Shown in pieces: positions 8,629-16,190 of a stretch of 39,505 nucleotides of DNA. Each line of letters begins with the position of its first letter. The stretch's first letter is position 1. The DNA comes from an uncultured Acidimicrobiales bacterium (GTDB taxonomy: Bacteria; Actinomycetota; Acidimicrobiia; Acidimicrobiales; SHLQ01): assembly GCA_938038785.1 (NCBI GenBank), contig CALHTB010000091.1, positions 1 to 39,505 of the forward strand, given 5' to 3'. The notes under the pieces are model-generated. The model was not told the origin of the DNA and searched no databases. It was given only the letters and a program-made list of their open reading frames with translations. A program made the translations under genes and the position numbers.

Positions 8629-9386
8629 CCGAGTACAGCGAGCTTCGAGCTCTGGCCGAAGCAACCGCCTCGACCGTTGGGTCCGAGGTCATGGCACGCC
8701 GCCAAGCCGGGTTCTCGTGGGAAACCAAGTCGACATCGACCGATGTAGTCACCGAGATAGACACGTGGGCCGAAAACGCAGTCGTTGAGCTGTTGATGGC
8801 AGCGCGGCCCGACGATGGGCTGATCGGCGAAGAAGGAGCGTCTGCTGCGGGAAGCACGGGCGTTACGTGGGTGATCGACCCGATCGACGGCACCACCAAC
8901 CTGCTCTATGACATTCCTGGCTTCAGCGTGTCAATCGGCGCCGAAATCGACGGGCAAGCTGTCGCCGGTGCAGTATTTGACCCTGTGCGCAACGAGCTAT
9001 TCAGTGCGGCTCTTGGCCAGGGCGCAACCCGCAACGGTGACGCCATCTCGGCATCGACCAAGGGTGACCTTGCTACCGCGCTCGTCGGCACCGGCTTCTC
9101 GTACAAGTCCGCCGAGCGAGAACGCCAAGCGATGGTCCTGCAAACCGTGCTCCCTCAGGTGCGCGATATTCGCCGCTTGGGCGGTGCTGCGCTCGACCTG
9201 TGTGCGGTTGGTTGCGGGCGGTTTGATGCCTGGTTTGAGCGGGGCCTTTCCCACTGGGATTGGTCCGCTGGGGCCCTCGTCGCCAGCGAGGGCGGGGCAA
9301 TAGTCGCAATTGGCGACGTCACGACCGCCGCCGCACCCGCCCTGAACGACGCCTTATTGGACCTGCTCGACCAAGCCGGCGTGTAA
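8625..9386 (+). CDS. inositol monophosphatase family protein
   Basis: A 253-residue magnesium-dependent, lithium-sensitive phosphatase-fold enzyme. Metal ligands are visible as GEEG (Glu69/Glu70), DPIDGTTN (Asp85, Asp88) and HWDWSAGALVASEGG (Asp212), all in canonical order. The length matches the family. It probably dephosphorylates inositol-1-phosphate or a related sugar phosphate. Histidinol-phosphate phosphatases of the HisN type share this fold, so the substrate cannot be fixed from sequence alone. In an actinobacterium with a PimB-like enzyme elsewhere in the window, an inositol role is plausible. The start overlaps the stop of the small membrane protein by four bases. Confidence 0.92.
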   Translation: MTEYSELRALAEATASTVGSEVMARRQAGFSWETKSTSTDVVTEIDTWAENAVVELLMAARPDDGLIGEEGASAAGSTGVTWVIDPIDGTTNLLYDIPGFSVSIGAEIDGQAVAGAVFDPVRNELFSAALGQGATRNGDAISASTKGDLATALVGTGFSYKSAERERQAMVLQTVLPQVRDIRRLGGAALDLCAVGCGRFDAWFERGLSHWDWSAGALVASEGGAIVAIGDVTTAAAPALNDALLDLLDQAGV

Positions 9387-9486
9387 TCCATCGTCCTTCG
9401 ATACCTGACGAACCCCCAAACACCGCCTAGTGTGCCTTCGATGGCAGTGCGCGTGCTGCTGAGGTCGAAACGAAGGAAGTGATGCT

Positions 9487-10167
9487 GTGGGAACTCGTAT
9501 TCTCACCGTGGAGGATGACGAGCGCATCCGAACCGCAGTTCGCATGGCCCTCGAAGATGAGGGTTGGGAGGTCGCCGAGTCAGACAACGGCGAAGATGCG
9601 CTACTCAAGTTTGGACAGCAGCCCACCGACGTGGTGCTGATCGACATCATGCTGCCCGGAATCGATGGGTTTGACGTTTGCCGCTCGATCCGCCGCGTTT
9701 CTGACGTTCCGATCGTCATGGTCACCGCTCGCGCTGACACCCACGATGTTGTTGCCGGGCTCGAAGCGGGTGCTGACGACTACCTCACCAAGCCGTTCGC
9801 CCCCAAAGAGCTCTCCGCCCGCATCCGTGCACTGCTGCGCCGCAGCCGTAGCGGCACCACATCCACCGGCGACATGTCGTTTGGCGACCTCGAGGTCATC
9901 CCCGACCAAGGTTTGGTCAAGCGAGGGGGCGAAGAAGTCCACCTCACCAAGACCGAGTTCCGTCTACTCGTCGAGCTGGCCTCGGCACCGGGCAAAGTGT
10001 TTTCTCGTGAGACGCTGCTCGAAAAGGTGTGGGGCTACGGATATTTCGGCGACGGGCGACTGGTCGATGTACACATCCGCCGCCTTCGCACCAAGATCGA
10101 AGCCGATCCCGCTGATCCACAGCACGTGGTCACCGTCCGAGGCCTCGGATACAAGCTCCAGACCTGA
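9487..10167 (+). CDS. OmpR-family response regulator, MtrA-like
   Basis: A 226-residue two-component response regulator. The receiver domain has the acidic pair Asp10/Asp11, phosphoacceptor Asp53 in VVLIDIMLPG, and the Lys of DYLTKPF. The C-terminal winged helix carries LTKTEFRLLVELA and VDVHIRRLRTKIE and ends in VRGLGYKL, typical of OmpR/PhoB regulators. The start is GTG at 9487, preceded by GAAGGAAGTG. The 19-bp gap to the kinase gene indicates an operon. The order regulator, kinase, GerMN lipoprotein matches the actinobacterial mtrA-mtrB-lpqB locus, which controls cell-wall and division genes, but orthology should be tested before using the name. Confidence 0.95.
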   Translation: MGTRILTVEDDERIRTAVRMALEDEGWEVAESDNGEDALLKFGQQPTDVVLIDIMLPGIDGFDVCRSIRRVSDVPIVMVTARADTHDVVAGLEAGADDYLTKPFAPKELSARIRALLRRSRSGTTSTGDMSFGDLEVIPDQGLVKRGGEEVHLTKTEFRLLVELASAPGKVFSRETLLEKVWGYGYFGDGRLVDVHIRRLRTKIEADPADPQHVVTVRGLGYKLQT

Positions 10168-10186
10168 TCGACGCTAGATTCGCGGT

Positions 10187-11593
10187 GTGAAACGCCTTCG
10201 ACTTGGGCTGCGCTCTCGCATCACCGTCGCGTTCGCAATCGGCGGCCTGATCATTACTGCGCTGCTCGCCACGATCACACTGACGACAACCCAGCAGGTG
10301 TTGCTCGGCGACCGTGACGAGCTGGCCGAAGTGCTCATCTTCTCGAACGCGTCTCGGGCTCAGCGCTTGCTCACCGGCGAGAACGACCCGGGCGCGATTG
10401 CCAACCTGCTCGAGGGTCTCAACTCGGCTGCGGGTTCTCGGCAACTGCTCAGTGTCGACGGCGCACCGTTTTCTCGCGATGGCCAGTTCGTGCTCGAACA
10501 AGTTCCCGTTGCTCTGCGCACCCGGACCCTCGAAGGCAGCGCAGCCCGACTTCGCACGTCGATCGACGACGAACCGGTGATCATCTACGGCATCCCACTG
10601 CAGGGTTTCGACAACGTCATCTACTACGAGGCACTCCCCCTCGATGAGGTCGAGAACACGCTCTCCACGCTGCGCCTTGTGCTCTTGGGCGGCGGCCTTG
10701 TCGTGGCTGCGCTGGCTGCACTTGCAGGACGTGCGGTGGCCACACGAGCGCTCTCGCCGCTTCGAGACGTCAGCAACGCTGCTGAAGCAATCGCGAGCGG
10801 CCGGCTCGATACCCGCCTCGACCCCGAAGGCGACGAGGACCTCGAAAGTCTCCTCGCTTCGTTCAACGAGATGGCTGGCGGCCTCGAGGAACGAATCCAG
10901 CGAGATGCCCGGTTTGCTTCCGAGGTAAGCCACGAGCTTCGAAGCCCGCTCATGACCCTCACCGCATCGGTCGAGGTGTTGGAGAACGCAAAGCACGAGA
11001 TGCCCGAACGGTCGCAGACCGCACTCGATCTTCTGTCGAGCGATATCACTCGCTTCCGCACCCTCGTCGAAGATCTGCTCGAGATCAGCCGATTCGACGT
11101 TGGCACCGCGTCACTGCAAGCTGACCCGCTCTTGTATGCCGAGTTCGTCCGGGCCGCAATGGCACTTGCATCGGCTGATGACATCGAGATCGTGGTCGAA
11201 CCCGATGCTGAAGACGTCATCGTCGTTGCCGAGAAGCGCCGCCTCGCTCGGGTCGTGGCAAACCTGATCGACAACGCCGCAAAATACGGCGGTGGGGCCA
11301 CTCGCGTGCACGTCAGCCGCACCGGCGAATCGGTAATGATGGCAGTCGAAGACAACGGCCCAGGCGTCCCGGTCGACGAGCGCTTTGTCATCTTCGACCG
11401 GTTCAGCCGGGGCGGCGCTGGCGGACGGCGCGGCTACGACACCGGCGTAGGCCTGGGCTTGTCGCTCGTAGCCGAACACGTCAACTTGCACGGTGGACGA
11501 GTGTGGGTCGAGGACCGCCTCGACGGCGAACCAGGCGCCCGCTTTGTGGTCGAACTGCCAATCGATGACGAGCCAGCCGGAGAGTTCGCATGA
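10187..11593 (+). CDS. sensor histidine kinase, MtrB-like
   Basis: A 468-residue membrane kinase partnering the preceding regulator. An N-terminal helix (about residues 8-37), an extracytoplasmic sensing region of about 125 residues and a second helix (about 163-188) are followed by a HAMP linker. The H-box SEVSHELRSPL has phosphoacceptor His249. The ATPase domain shows NLIDNAAKYGG, EDNGPGVP and GVGLGLSLVAEHV. It is shorter than typical mycobacterial MtrB. The start is GTG at 10187. Its stop overlaps the lipoprotein start by four bases (ATGA). The stimulus cannot be read from the sequence; by analogy with MtrB it may respond to the envelope or division state. Confidence 0.94.
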   Translation: MKRLRLGLRSRITVAFAIGGLIITALLATITLTTTQQVLLGDRDELAEVLIFSNASRAQRLLTGENDPGAIANLLEGLNSAAGSRQLLSVDGAPFSRDGQFVLEQVPVALRTRTLEGSAARLRTSIDDEPVIIYGIPLQGFDNVIYYEALPLDEVENTLSTLRLVLLGGGLVVAALAALAGRAVATRALSPLRDVSNAAEAIASGRLDTRLDPEGDEDLESLLASFNEMAGGLEERIQRDARFASEVSHELRSPLMTLTASVEVLENAKHEMPERSQTALDLLSSDITRFRTLVEDLLEISRFDVGTASLQADPLLYAEFVRAAMALASADDIEIVVEPDAEDVIVVAEKRRLARVVANLIDNAAKYGGGATRVHVSRTGESVMMAVEDNGPGVPVDERFVIFDRFSRGGAGGRRGYDTGVGLGLSLVAEHVNLHGGRVWVEDRLDGEPGARFVVELPIDDEPAGEFA

Positions 11594-12240
11594 GAGCGTC
11601 ACTTCGTCGTTGGGCTGCGGCCCTTGCGTTTGGTCTTCTCGTAGCCAGCTGCGGCATCCCGCTCGATGACGAACCCATCGTCATCGCCAACGACGAACTG
11701 CCACAAGTACTGCAAACCGGCTCGTCCACAACCACAACACTTCCGGACCTTCTCAGCGAAGCCGTAACCATCTACTTGCTCGATCCCGGGGACGGCGAAG
11801 CGCAGTTGGCCCGCGTCGAACGCCAGGTGCCCGTGGTCGACGCCGGAACCGAAATCGCCGGAGTCATCCTTATGCAGTTGCTCGCGGGCCCAACGAGTGA
11901 AGAGCAGCTCGAAGCCAACCTCACCTCAGCAATCGTTGCTTCCGACGAGGCACCAATTTCGGTCGTCAACCTCGAACGGCCAGTAGAAAATCAGCTGGTC
12001 GTGGTCCTCTCCGAAGCCCCCGCAATCGAAGGCAGCGATCGAACCGCGGCGTTCGCACAACTCGTCTTCACCCTCACCGAACTTCGCAACGTCGACCAGG
12101 TGCGGTTCGCCGTTCGCGACGAGAACGGCAACGACGAAGACATCTCGGTCAGTACCGGCAGTGATGAAGGCGACGTTCGGCGTGCCGTCGACCGCACCGA
12201 CTTCCCGTCATTCCAAATTTTGCAAAGCCCCGGCGGCTAA
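11590..12240 (+). CDS. GerMN-domain lipoprotein, short LpqB-like
   Basis: A 216-residue secreted lipoprotein. The signal peptide ends in the lipobox LVASC with the lipidated Cys at residue 21. A Thr-rich linker is followed by a GerMN domain (about 50-195), recognised by TIYLLDPGDGEAQLARVER, a LLAGPTSEEQL motif and a C-terminal QLVFTLTELRNVDQVRF. LpqB, the lipoprotein encoded with MtrAB, has GerMN plus a C-terminal beta-propeller; this protein stops after the GerMN part. Translational coupling to the kinase gene suggests it modulates signalling from the outer face of the membrane, which is inference. It is convergent with pfkA, with a 6-bp gap. Confidence 0.87.
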   Translation: MRASLRRWAAALAFGLLVASCGIPLDDEPIVIANDELPQVLQTGSSTTTTLPDLLSEAVTIYLLDPGDGEAQLARVERQVPVVDAGTEIAGVILMQLLAGPTSEEQLEANLTSAIVASDEAPISVVNLERPVENQLVVVLSEAPAIEGSDRTAAFAQLVFTLTELRNVDQVRFAVRDENGNDEDISVSTGSDEGDVRRAVDRTDFPSFQILQSPGG

Positions 12241-12246
12241 CTTCGG

Positions 12247-13299
12247 CTAATCAACGTCAGGGTCGCCGACGGCATTGGTGGTAAAGAACACCGACGCCAC
12301 GCCATAGAGCTTCTCATTGACGTACTTCAGGTCTTCCACAGCGTCGGCGATTCGCACCCGGTTCATCTCGCCGCATTGGTAGGCAATCATTGCGCCGAAA
12401 TCTCGGTCGTCGGCCGCTCGAGCAGCTTCGACGCCGAACCAGGTGGCCAACACCCGGTCGAATGCTGAAGGTTCGCCACCTCTCTGCACATAACCCAGCA
12501 CAGTGGTGCGGGTCTCAAAGCCGGTCTGAGCTGAGATCTCGGTCGCCACCAGCTCGCCGATGCCACCCAGCTTTACGTGGCCAAATTCGTCGAAGGTGTC
12601 CGCGGGAACGTTGAACGTGCCCGGGATTGGTTTGGCGCCTTCGGCCACGACGATGATCGACGCGTACTTCCGCGTGTGCCGTTCGGTCAGCGATGCACAC
12701 ACCTCGTTGATGTCGAAGGGCTTCTCGGGAATGAGCGTCAATGTGGCACCGCCAGCAAGCCCGGCCCACGTTGCGATGTGGCCGACATGACGGCCCATCA
12801 CTTCGACGACCATCACGCGATCGTGACTCTCTGCGGTGGTGTGCAGGCGACCGATCGCCTCGGTGGCGATGTCGACCGCCGTCGCAAACCCGAACGTCAT
12901 CTCAGTCAGCCCAATGTCGTTGTCGATCGTCTTGGGAACGCCCAGAACCGGAAACCCGAGCTTGTACATCTCTTGGGCGCACGAGAGGGTCCCCTCGCCA
13001 CCAATGGCGATAAGGGCATCGACGTTGTTCGCCTCGAACGCGGCCTTGCACAGGTCGCGACCATCGTCGCGCATAAACGGATTGATCCGGGTCGTGCCGA
13101 GCACCGTACCGCCTCGGGTGAGTAACCCTCGGCATCCCTGGACGTCTAGCGCGATCCAGTCGTTGTCCATGACGCCCTTCCAGCCATCACGAAAGCCAAT
13201 AACTTCGTGCCCGTCGGCGGTGGCCTGACGAACAACTCCGCGGATCACCGCGTTGAGCCCGGGGGCGTCTCCACCTCCGGTAAGAACTGCAATCTTCAC
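12247..13299 (-). CDS. pfkA: 6-phosphofructokinase
   Basis: A 350-residue phosphofructokinase that makes fructose 1,6-bisphosphate in glycolysis. The start is GTG at 13297-13299, directly before KIAVLTGGGDAPG; an upstream ATG would add 14 unsupported residues. The nucleotide site is GGEGT (101-104) and the catalytic region PKTIDND (122-128, base Asp126). The residue matching E. coli Gly104 is Gly103, as in ATP-using enzymes. The neighbour matching position 124 is Lys123, shared with PPi enzymes and with the ATP-dependent Streptomyces type. ATP use is therefore the better guess. The GYVQRGGEPSAFDR substrate motif is intact. It is divergent from glycerol kinase. Confidence 0.94.
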   Translation of the reverse strand: MKIAVLTGGGDAPGLNAVIRGVVRQATADGHEVIGFRDGWKGVMDNDWIALDVQGCRGLLTRGGTVLGTTRINPFMRDDGRDLCKAAFEANNVDALIAIGGEGTLSCAQEMYKLGFPVLGVPKTIDNDIGLTEMTFGFATAVDIATEAIGRLHTTAESHDRVMVVEVMGRHVGHIATWAGLAGGATLTLIPEKPFDINEVCASLTERHTRKYASIIVVAEGAKPIPGTFNVPADTFDEFGHVKLGGIGELVATEISAQTGFETRTTVLGYVQRGGEPSAFDRVLATWFGVEAARAADDRDFGAMIAYQCGEMNRVRIADAVEDLKYVNEKLYGVASVFFTTNAVGDPDVD

Positions 13300-13430
13300 G
13301 CCTTCGACTCTATGAGGTGCGGCCAGTTCGAGATGCCACATCGCAACTACAGATAGTTTTCGCGCCCATCTTCTCCGAAGGTGTTAGAGACGAGTCGGCC
13401 TGTGAACTGGCGACGATCTACGCTCTACCC

Positions 13431-14906
13431 ATGACCGTTGTTGTAGCCATTGATGCAGGTACCACAGGCGTTCGATCGATCGCCTTTAGCGAGACGGGCA
13501 AGCCCGTTGCCTCTGCCTACCGGGAGTTTCCGCAGTACTTCCCACAGCCGGGCTGGGTCGAGCACGATGCGGGCGAGATTTGGGATGCCGTGGTGGCTAC
13601 CTTGTCCGAACTGATGTCGTCGATCGACGACACGGTGGCCGCAATCGGCATCACCGACCAGCGCGAAACGGTGGTCGTGTGGGACAAGTCAACCGGCGAG
13701 CCACTGCATAAGGCCATTGTTTGGCAGGATCGTCGAACGTCCGAGCGATGTGCCGAGCTGGTCGAGGCGGGGCACCTCGACATGGTGCGCAACACCACCG
13801 GGCTGGTGCTCGACCCATATTTCTCGGGTAGCAAGCTCGAATGGCTGATTCGCAACAACCACATCACCGTCACCGACAGCACTGCCTTTGGCACCGTGGA
13901 CAGTTGGCTGGTGTGGAAGCTCACCGGCGGGACCACCCACATCACCGACACGACAAACGCCAGCCGCACTCTGCTGTTCGATATCGGGGCTATGGAATGG
14001 TCCGACGACATGCTCGAGCTGTTCGGTGTGCCTCGCTCGATCTTGCCTGACGTTCTCCCGTCGTCTGGACGGTTTGGCACAACAGCGATGAACCTTCCCA
14101 TCCCCGGAGGTATCCCGATCAGCGGTATCGCTGGCGATCAGCAAGCTGCGTTGTTTGGCCAGGCGTGCTTTTCTCCAGGTGACGCGAAGAACACGTATGG
14201 CACCGGCTCGTTCATTTTGATGAACGTCGGCCAGAACAAGCCCGACCCCGTCGATGGGTTGCTGACCACCGTGGGGTGGACGCTCGCCGATGGATCGACC
14301 ACTTACGCCATGGAAGGCGCCGTGTTCGTCACAGGCGCAGCGATCCAGTGGCTCCGAGACGGACTCAACATCATCGACGACGCGTCGGAGATCGGCCCGC
14401 TTGCGTCGTCGGTCGATTCGACCGACGACGTGTTCTTCGTACCAGCCCTCACCGGGCTCGGAAGCCCGTGGTGGGATGCAAACGCCCGCGGCACAATCGT
14501 TGGCCTCACCCGCGGCACGACCCGAGCTCACCTCGCCCGGGCCACGGTCGAGTCGATGGCACTACAGAGCCGCGATGTGATCGACGCAATGGCAAGTGCC
14601 GGCGGCGTAAACGTCGAGAGTCTTCGGGTCGACGGCGGGGCTTCGGTGATGGAACTGCTGCTGCAGATCCAGTCCGACCAGATCGGCGTCCCCGTTCACC
14701 GCTCGGCCGTTGCCGAAACAACCGCACTGGGTGCGGCCTACCTTGCGGGCATCGCCGAAGGGGTGTGGTCAGGAACCCAGGAAGTTTCTGATGCGTGGCA
14801 ATCCGACCTCTCGGTCGAACCCGCGGCCAACAGCCGAGAGGCGGCAGACACCCTCCACACCCGCTGGCTCCAAGCAGTAGAACACAGCAAAAACTGGGCG
14901 GTGTAA
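13431..14906 (+). CDS. glpK: glycerol kinase
   Basis: A 491-residue FGGY-family kinase phosphorylating glycerol to glycerol 3-phosphate in the cytoplasm. Key motifs are AIDAGTTGVRSIAF at the N-terminus, GWVEHDAGEIWDAV, ITDQRETVVVWDKSTGEP, IVWQDRRT, GIAGDQQAALFGQACFSPGD with NTYGTGSF, and LRVDGGASVMELLLQIQSD. ATG 13431 is selected because the conserved N-terminus starts there; the frame is open back to 13317 but that extension has no family support. It stands opposite pfkA with a 131-bp divergent spacer, and the downstream 330 bp contain repeats. No glycerol facilitator gene lies next to it, so the kinase appears as a single-gene unit. Confidence 0.95.
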   Translation: MTVVVAIDAGTTGVRSIAFSETGKPVASAYREFPQYFPQPGWVEHDAGEIWDAVVATLSELMSSIDDTVAAIGITDQRETVVVWDKSTGEPLHKAIVWQDRRTSERCAELVEAGHLDMVRNTTGLVLDPYFSGSKLEWLIRNNHITVTDSTAFGTVDSWLVWKLTGGTTHITDTTNASRTLLFDIGAMEWSDDMLELFGVPRSILPDVLPSSGRFGTTAMNLPIPGGIPISGIAGDQQAALFGQACFSPGDAKNTYGTGSFILMNVGQNKPDPVDGLLTTVGWTLADGSTTYAMEGAVFVTGAAIQWLRDGLNIIDDASEIGPLASSVDSTDDVFFVPALTGLGSPWWDANARGTIVGLTRGTTRAHLARATVESMALQSRDVIDAMASAGGVNVESLRVDGGASVMELLLQIQSDQIGVPVHRSAVAETTALGAAYLAGIAEGVWSGTQEVSDAWQSDLSVEPAANSREAADTLHTRWLQAVEHSKNWAV

Positions 14907-15236
14907 CGCTGGGACTTCCGCCCAGATCCGCGGAAGCCGCGATCACTCCTCGACACTCCCGGTCGAGATCCGCGGACCCCGACATGGTCGTCCCTGTTTC
15001 GCTCGGACTTCCGCCGAGATCCGCGGAAGCCGACATGGTCGTCCGCTCCGCTCTCCTACATCGCTTTCTCAATGCGACGTTTGGAGCGCCAGCGACAAAC
15101 TCGGTTAGTGAGCGAAGCGAACGGCGGGCGCTACGCGAGCTCCGCTCTCCTCAAGCGCTTGGAATCGGCGATGTTTCAGCTCGGAGAGATGAAACTCGGG
15201 TTCGGGGAAGCCCGCCAGGGCTGAGCCGATACCCCG
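14907..15236. other. 330-bp convergent intergenic region with repeats
   Basis: This gene-free stretch separates the convergent glpK and ROK kinase genes. It holds hairpin-forming repeats between 14911 and 15044, a purine/GC-biased segment with no recognisable coding frame (15045-15215), and the first copy of a 22-bp-spaced duplication that copies the end of the kinase gene. I see no RNA gene in it. Confidence 0.7.
14911..15044. repeat. cluster of hairpin-forming degenerate repeats
   Basis: The element CTTCCGC-8 nt-GCGGAAG, a 7-bp stem around an AGATCC-containing loop, occurs at 14915-14936 and 15008-15029. A third AGATCCGCGGA core lies at 14966-14976. GACATGGTCGTCC occurs at 14981-14993 and 15032-15044, in a 51-bp period shared with the second and third cores. 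The pattern resembles a REP-like or short palindromic intergenic family. Confidence 0.7.
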
Positions 15237-15254
15237 TCAGGGCTGAGCCGATAC
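15216..15254. repeat. 17-bp direct repeat across the ROK kinase stop codon
   Basis: CAGGGCTGAGCCGATAC occurs at 15216-15232 and again at 15238-15254, a 22-bp period. The second copy encodes the last residues and stop of the ROK kinase (VSAQP, stop); the first copy is an untranslated duplicate. Confidence 0.85.
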
Positions 15255-16190
15255 GGCGTCCGCTGCTAACGCGGCGGCACCTATGGCGCCCGCGTAGGAG
15301 CCAAGTTGCGCGACCACGACCGGGACTCGTGGCCGATATGCCGCGCCCAAGATTCGTTCGGCCAGGATTTCCTCGATGTTTGAGCGCAGACATTCACCGA
15401 GGTCAACGAGGCCACCACCGAGCACGATGATCTCGGGATCGAGGACATAGACCAGGTCGGCCATACCAACAGCGACGTCGCTGGCGAAGCGCTTGATAAG
15501 CGCCTCGATGCCCGGTTCGCCTTCGTCGAGGAGCTCGTTGACGTGCTCTCCTCGAATGTCGGAAACCGATCCAGCGCGTTCGACCAGCGCGTCGACTCGG
15601 CCTTCGGCGGCCCACCGACGAGCGAGAATGCCCAGCCCGTTGCCCGACGCGTAGTACTCCCACGGGCCGTGGGCCCCGGTGATGTGTTCGGGGCCGTCGC
15701 GTTGCACGGTGATGTGTCCGGACTCACCGGCGTATCCGTGAGCGCCGCGGTGCAGCTTTCCGTCGAGTACGAAGCCGGTGCCAATTCCGGTTCCGAGAGC
15801 GACGAACGCCATGTGGTCATGGCCAACGCCAGCCCCATATTTGTGTTCGGCCCAGGTGGCCGCAGTGGCATCATTCTCGGCAATCGCCGGAACACCGAGT
15901 CGGTCGACAACCTTGGGCACAAGTGGATAGTTCACGACGCCCGGGATGTTGGGGGCGTAGCGAAGAGTGCCCTCGGAGTCCATGAGCGCGGCCATCCCGA
16001 GCCCCACGGCATCAACCGGCTCACCGATGTCTTCGATGAGTAGCTCGGTGACCTCGACGATCGTGTCGACGAGCACATCGCCGTCTGGTCGAGTTCGGGC
16101 CCGGCGAATCGCAAGTGGTTCGGTGCTTCCTGGACGAAGGACCACGCCGCGGACGTTTGTTCCGCCGACGTCAAAGCCAATGGTTAACAT
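15237..16190 (-). CDS. ROK-family sugar kinase (glucokinase-like), zinc cysteines replaced
   Basis: A 317-residue ROK kinase, probably phosphorylating glucose. The phosphate-binding motif FDVGGTNVRG is at residues 6-15, catalytic Asp107 is in AENDATAATWAEHKYG, and GTGIGTGFVLDG plus GESGH (His159) are present. The usual ROK zinc motif, GxxCxCGxxGCxE, aligns with residues 166-178, but its three cysteines are His169, Thr171 and Pro176, so a normal zinc site cannot form. The fold and sugar site otherwise look intact. ATG at 16188-16190 directly follows the stop of the SMC-like gene, so the two are translated as a unit. True substrate and activity need testing; glucomannokinase or a regulatory role are alternatives. 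Confidence 0.87.
   Translation of the reverse strand: MLTIGFDVGGTNVRGVVLRPGSTEPLAIRRARTRPDGDVLVDTIVEVTELLIEDIGEPVDAVGLGMAALMDSEGTLRYAPNIPGVVNYPLVPKVVDRLGVPAIAENDATAATWAEHKYGAGVGHDHMAFVALGTGIGTGFVLDGKLHRGAHGYAGESGHITVQRDGPEHITGAHGPWEYYASGNGLGILARRWAAEGRVDALVERAGSVSDIRGEHVNELLDEGEPGIEALIKRFASDVAVGMADLVYVLDPEIIVLGGGLVDLGECLRSNIEEILAERILGAAYRPRVPVVVAQLGSYAGAIGAAALAADAVSAQP

Noticed and set aside
13317..13430. N-terminal extension of glycerol kinase
   Set aside because: The kinase fold starts at MTVVVAIDAGTTG; the extra 38 codons overlap the pfkA upstream region and lack homology.
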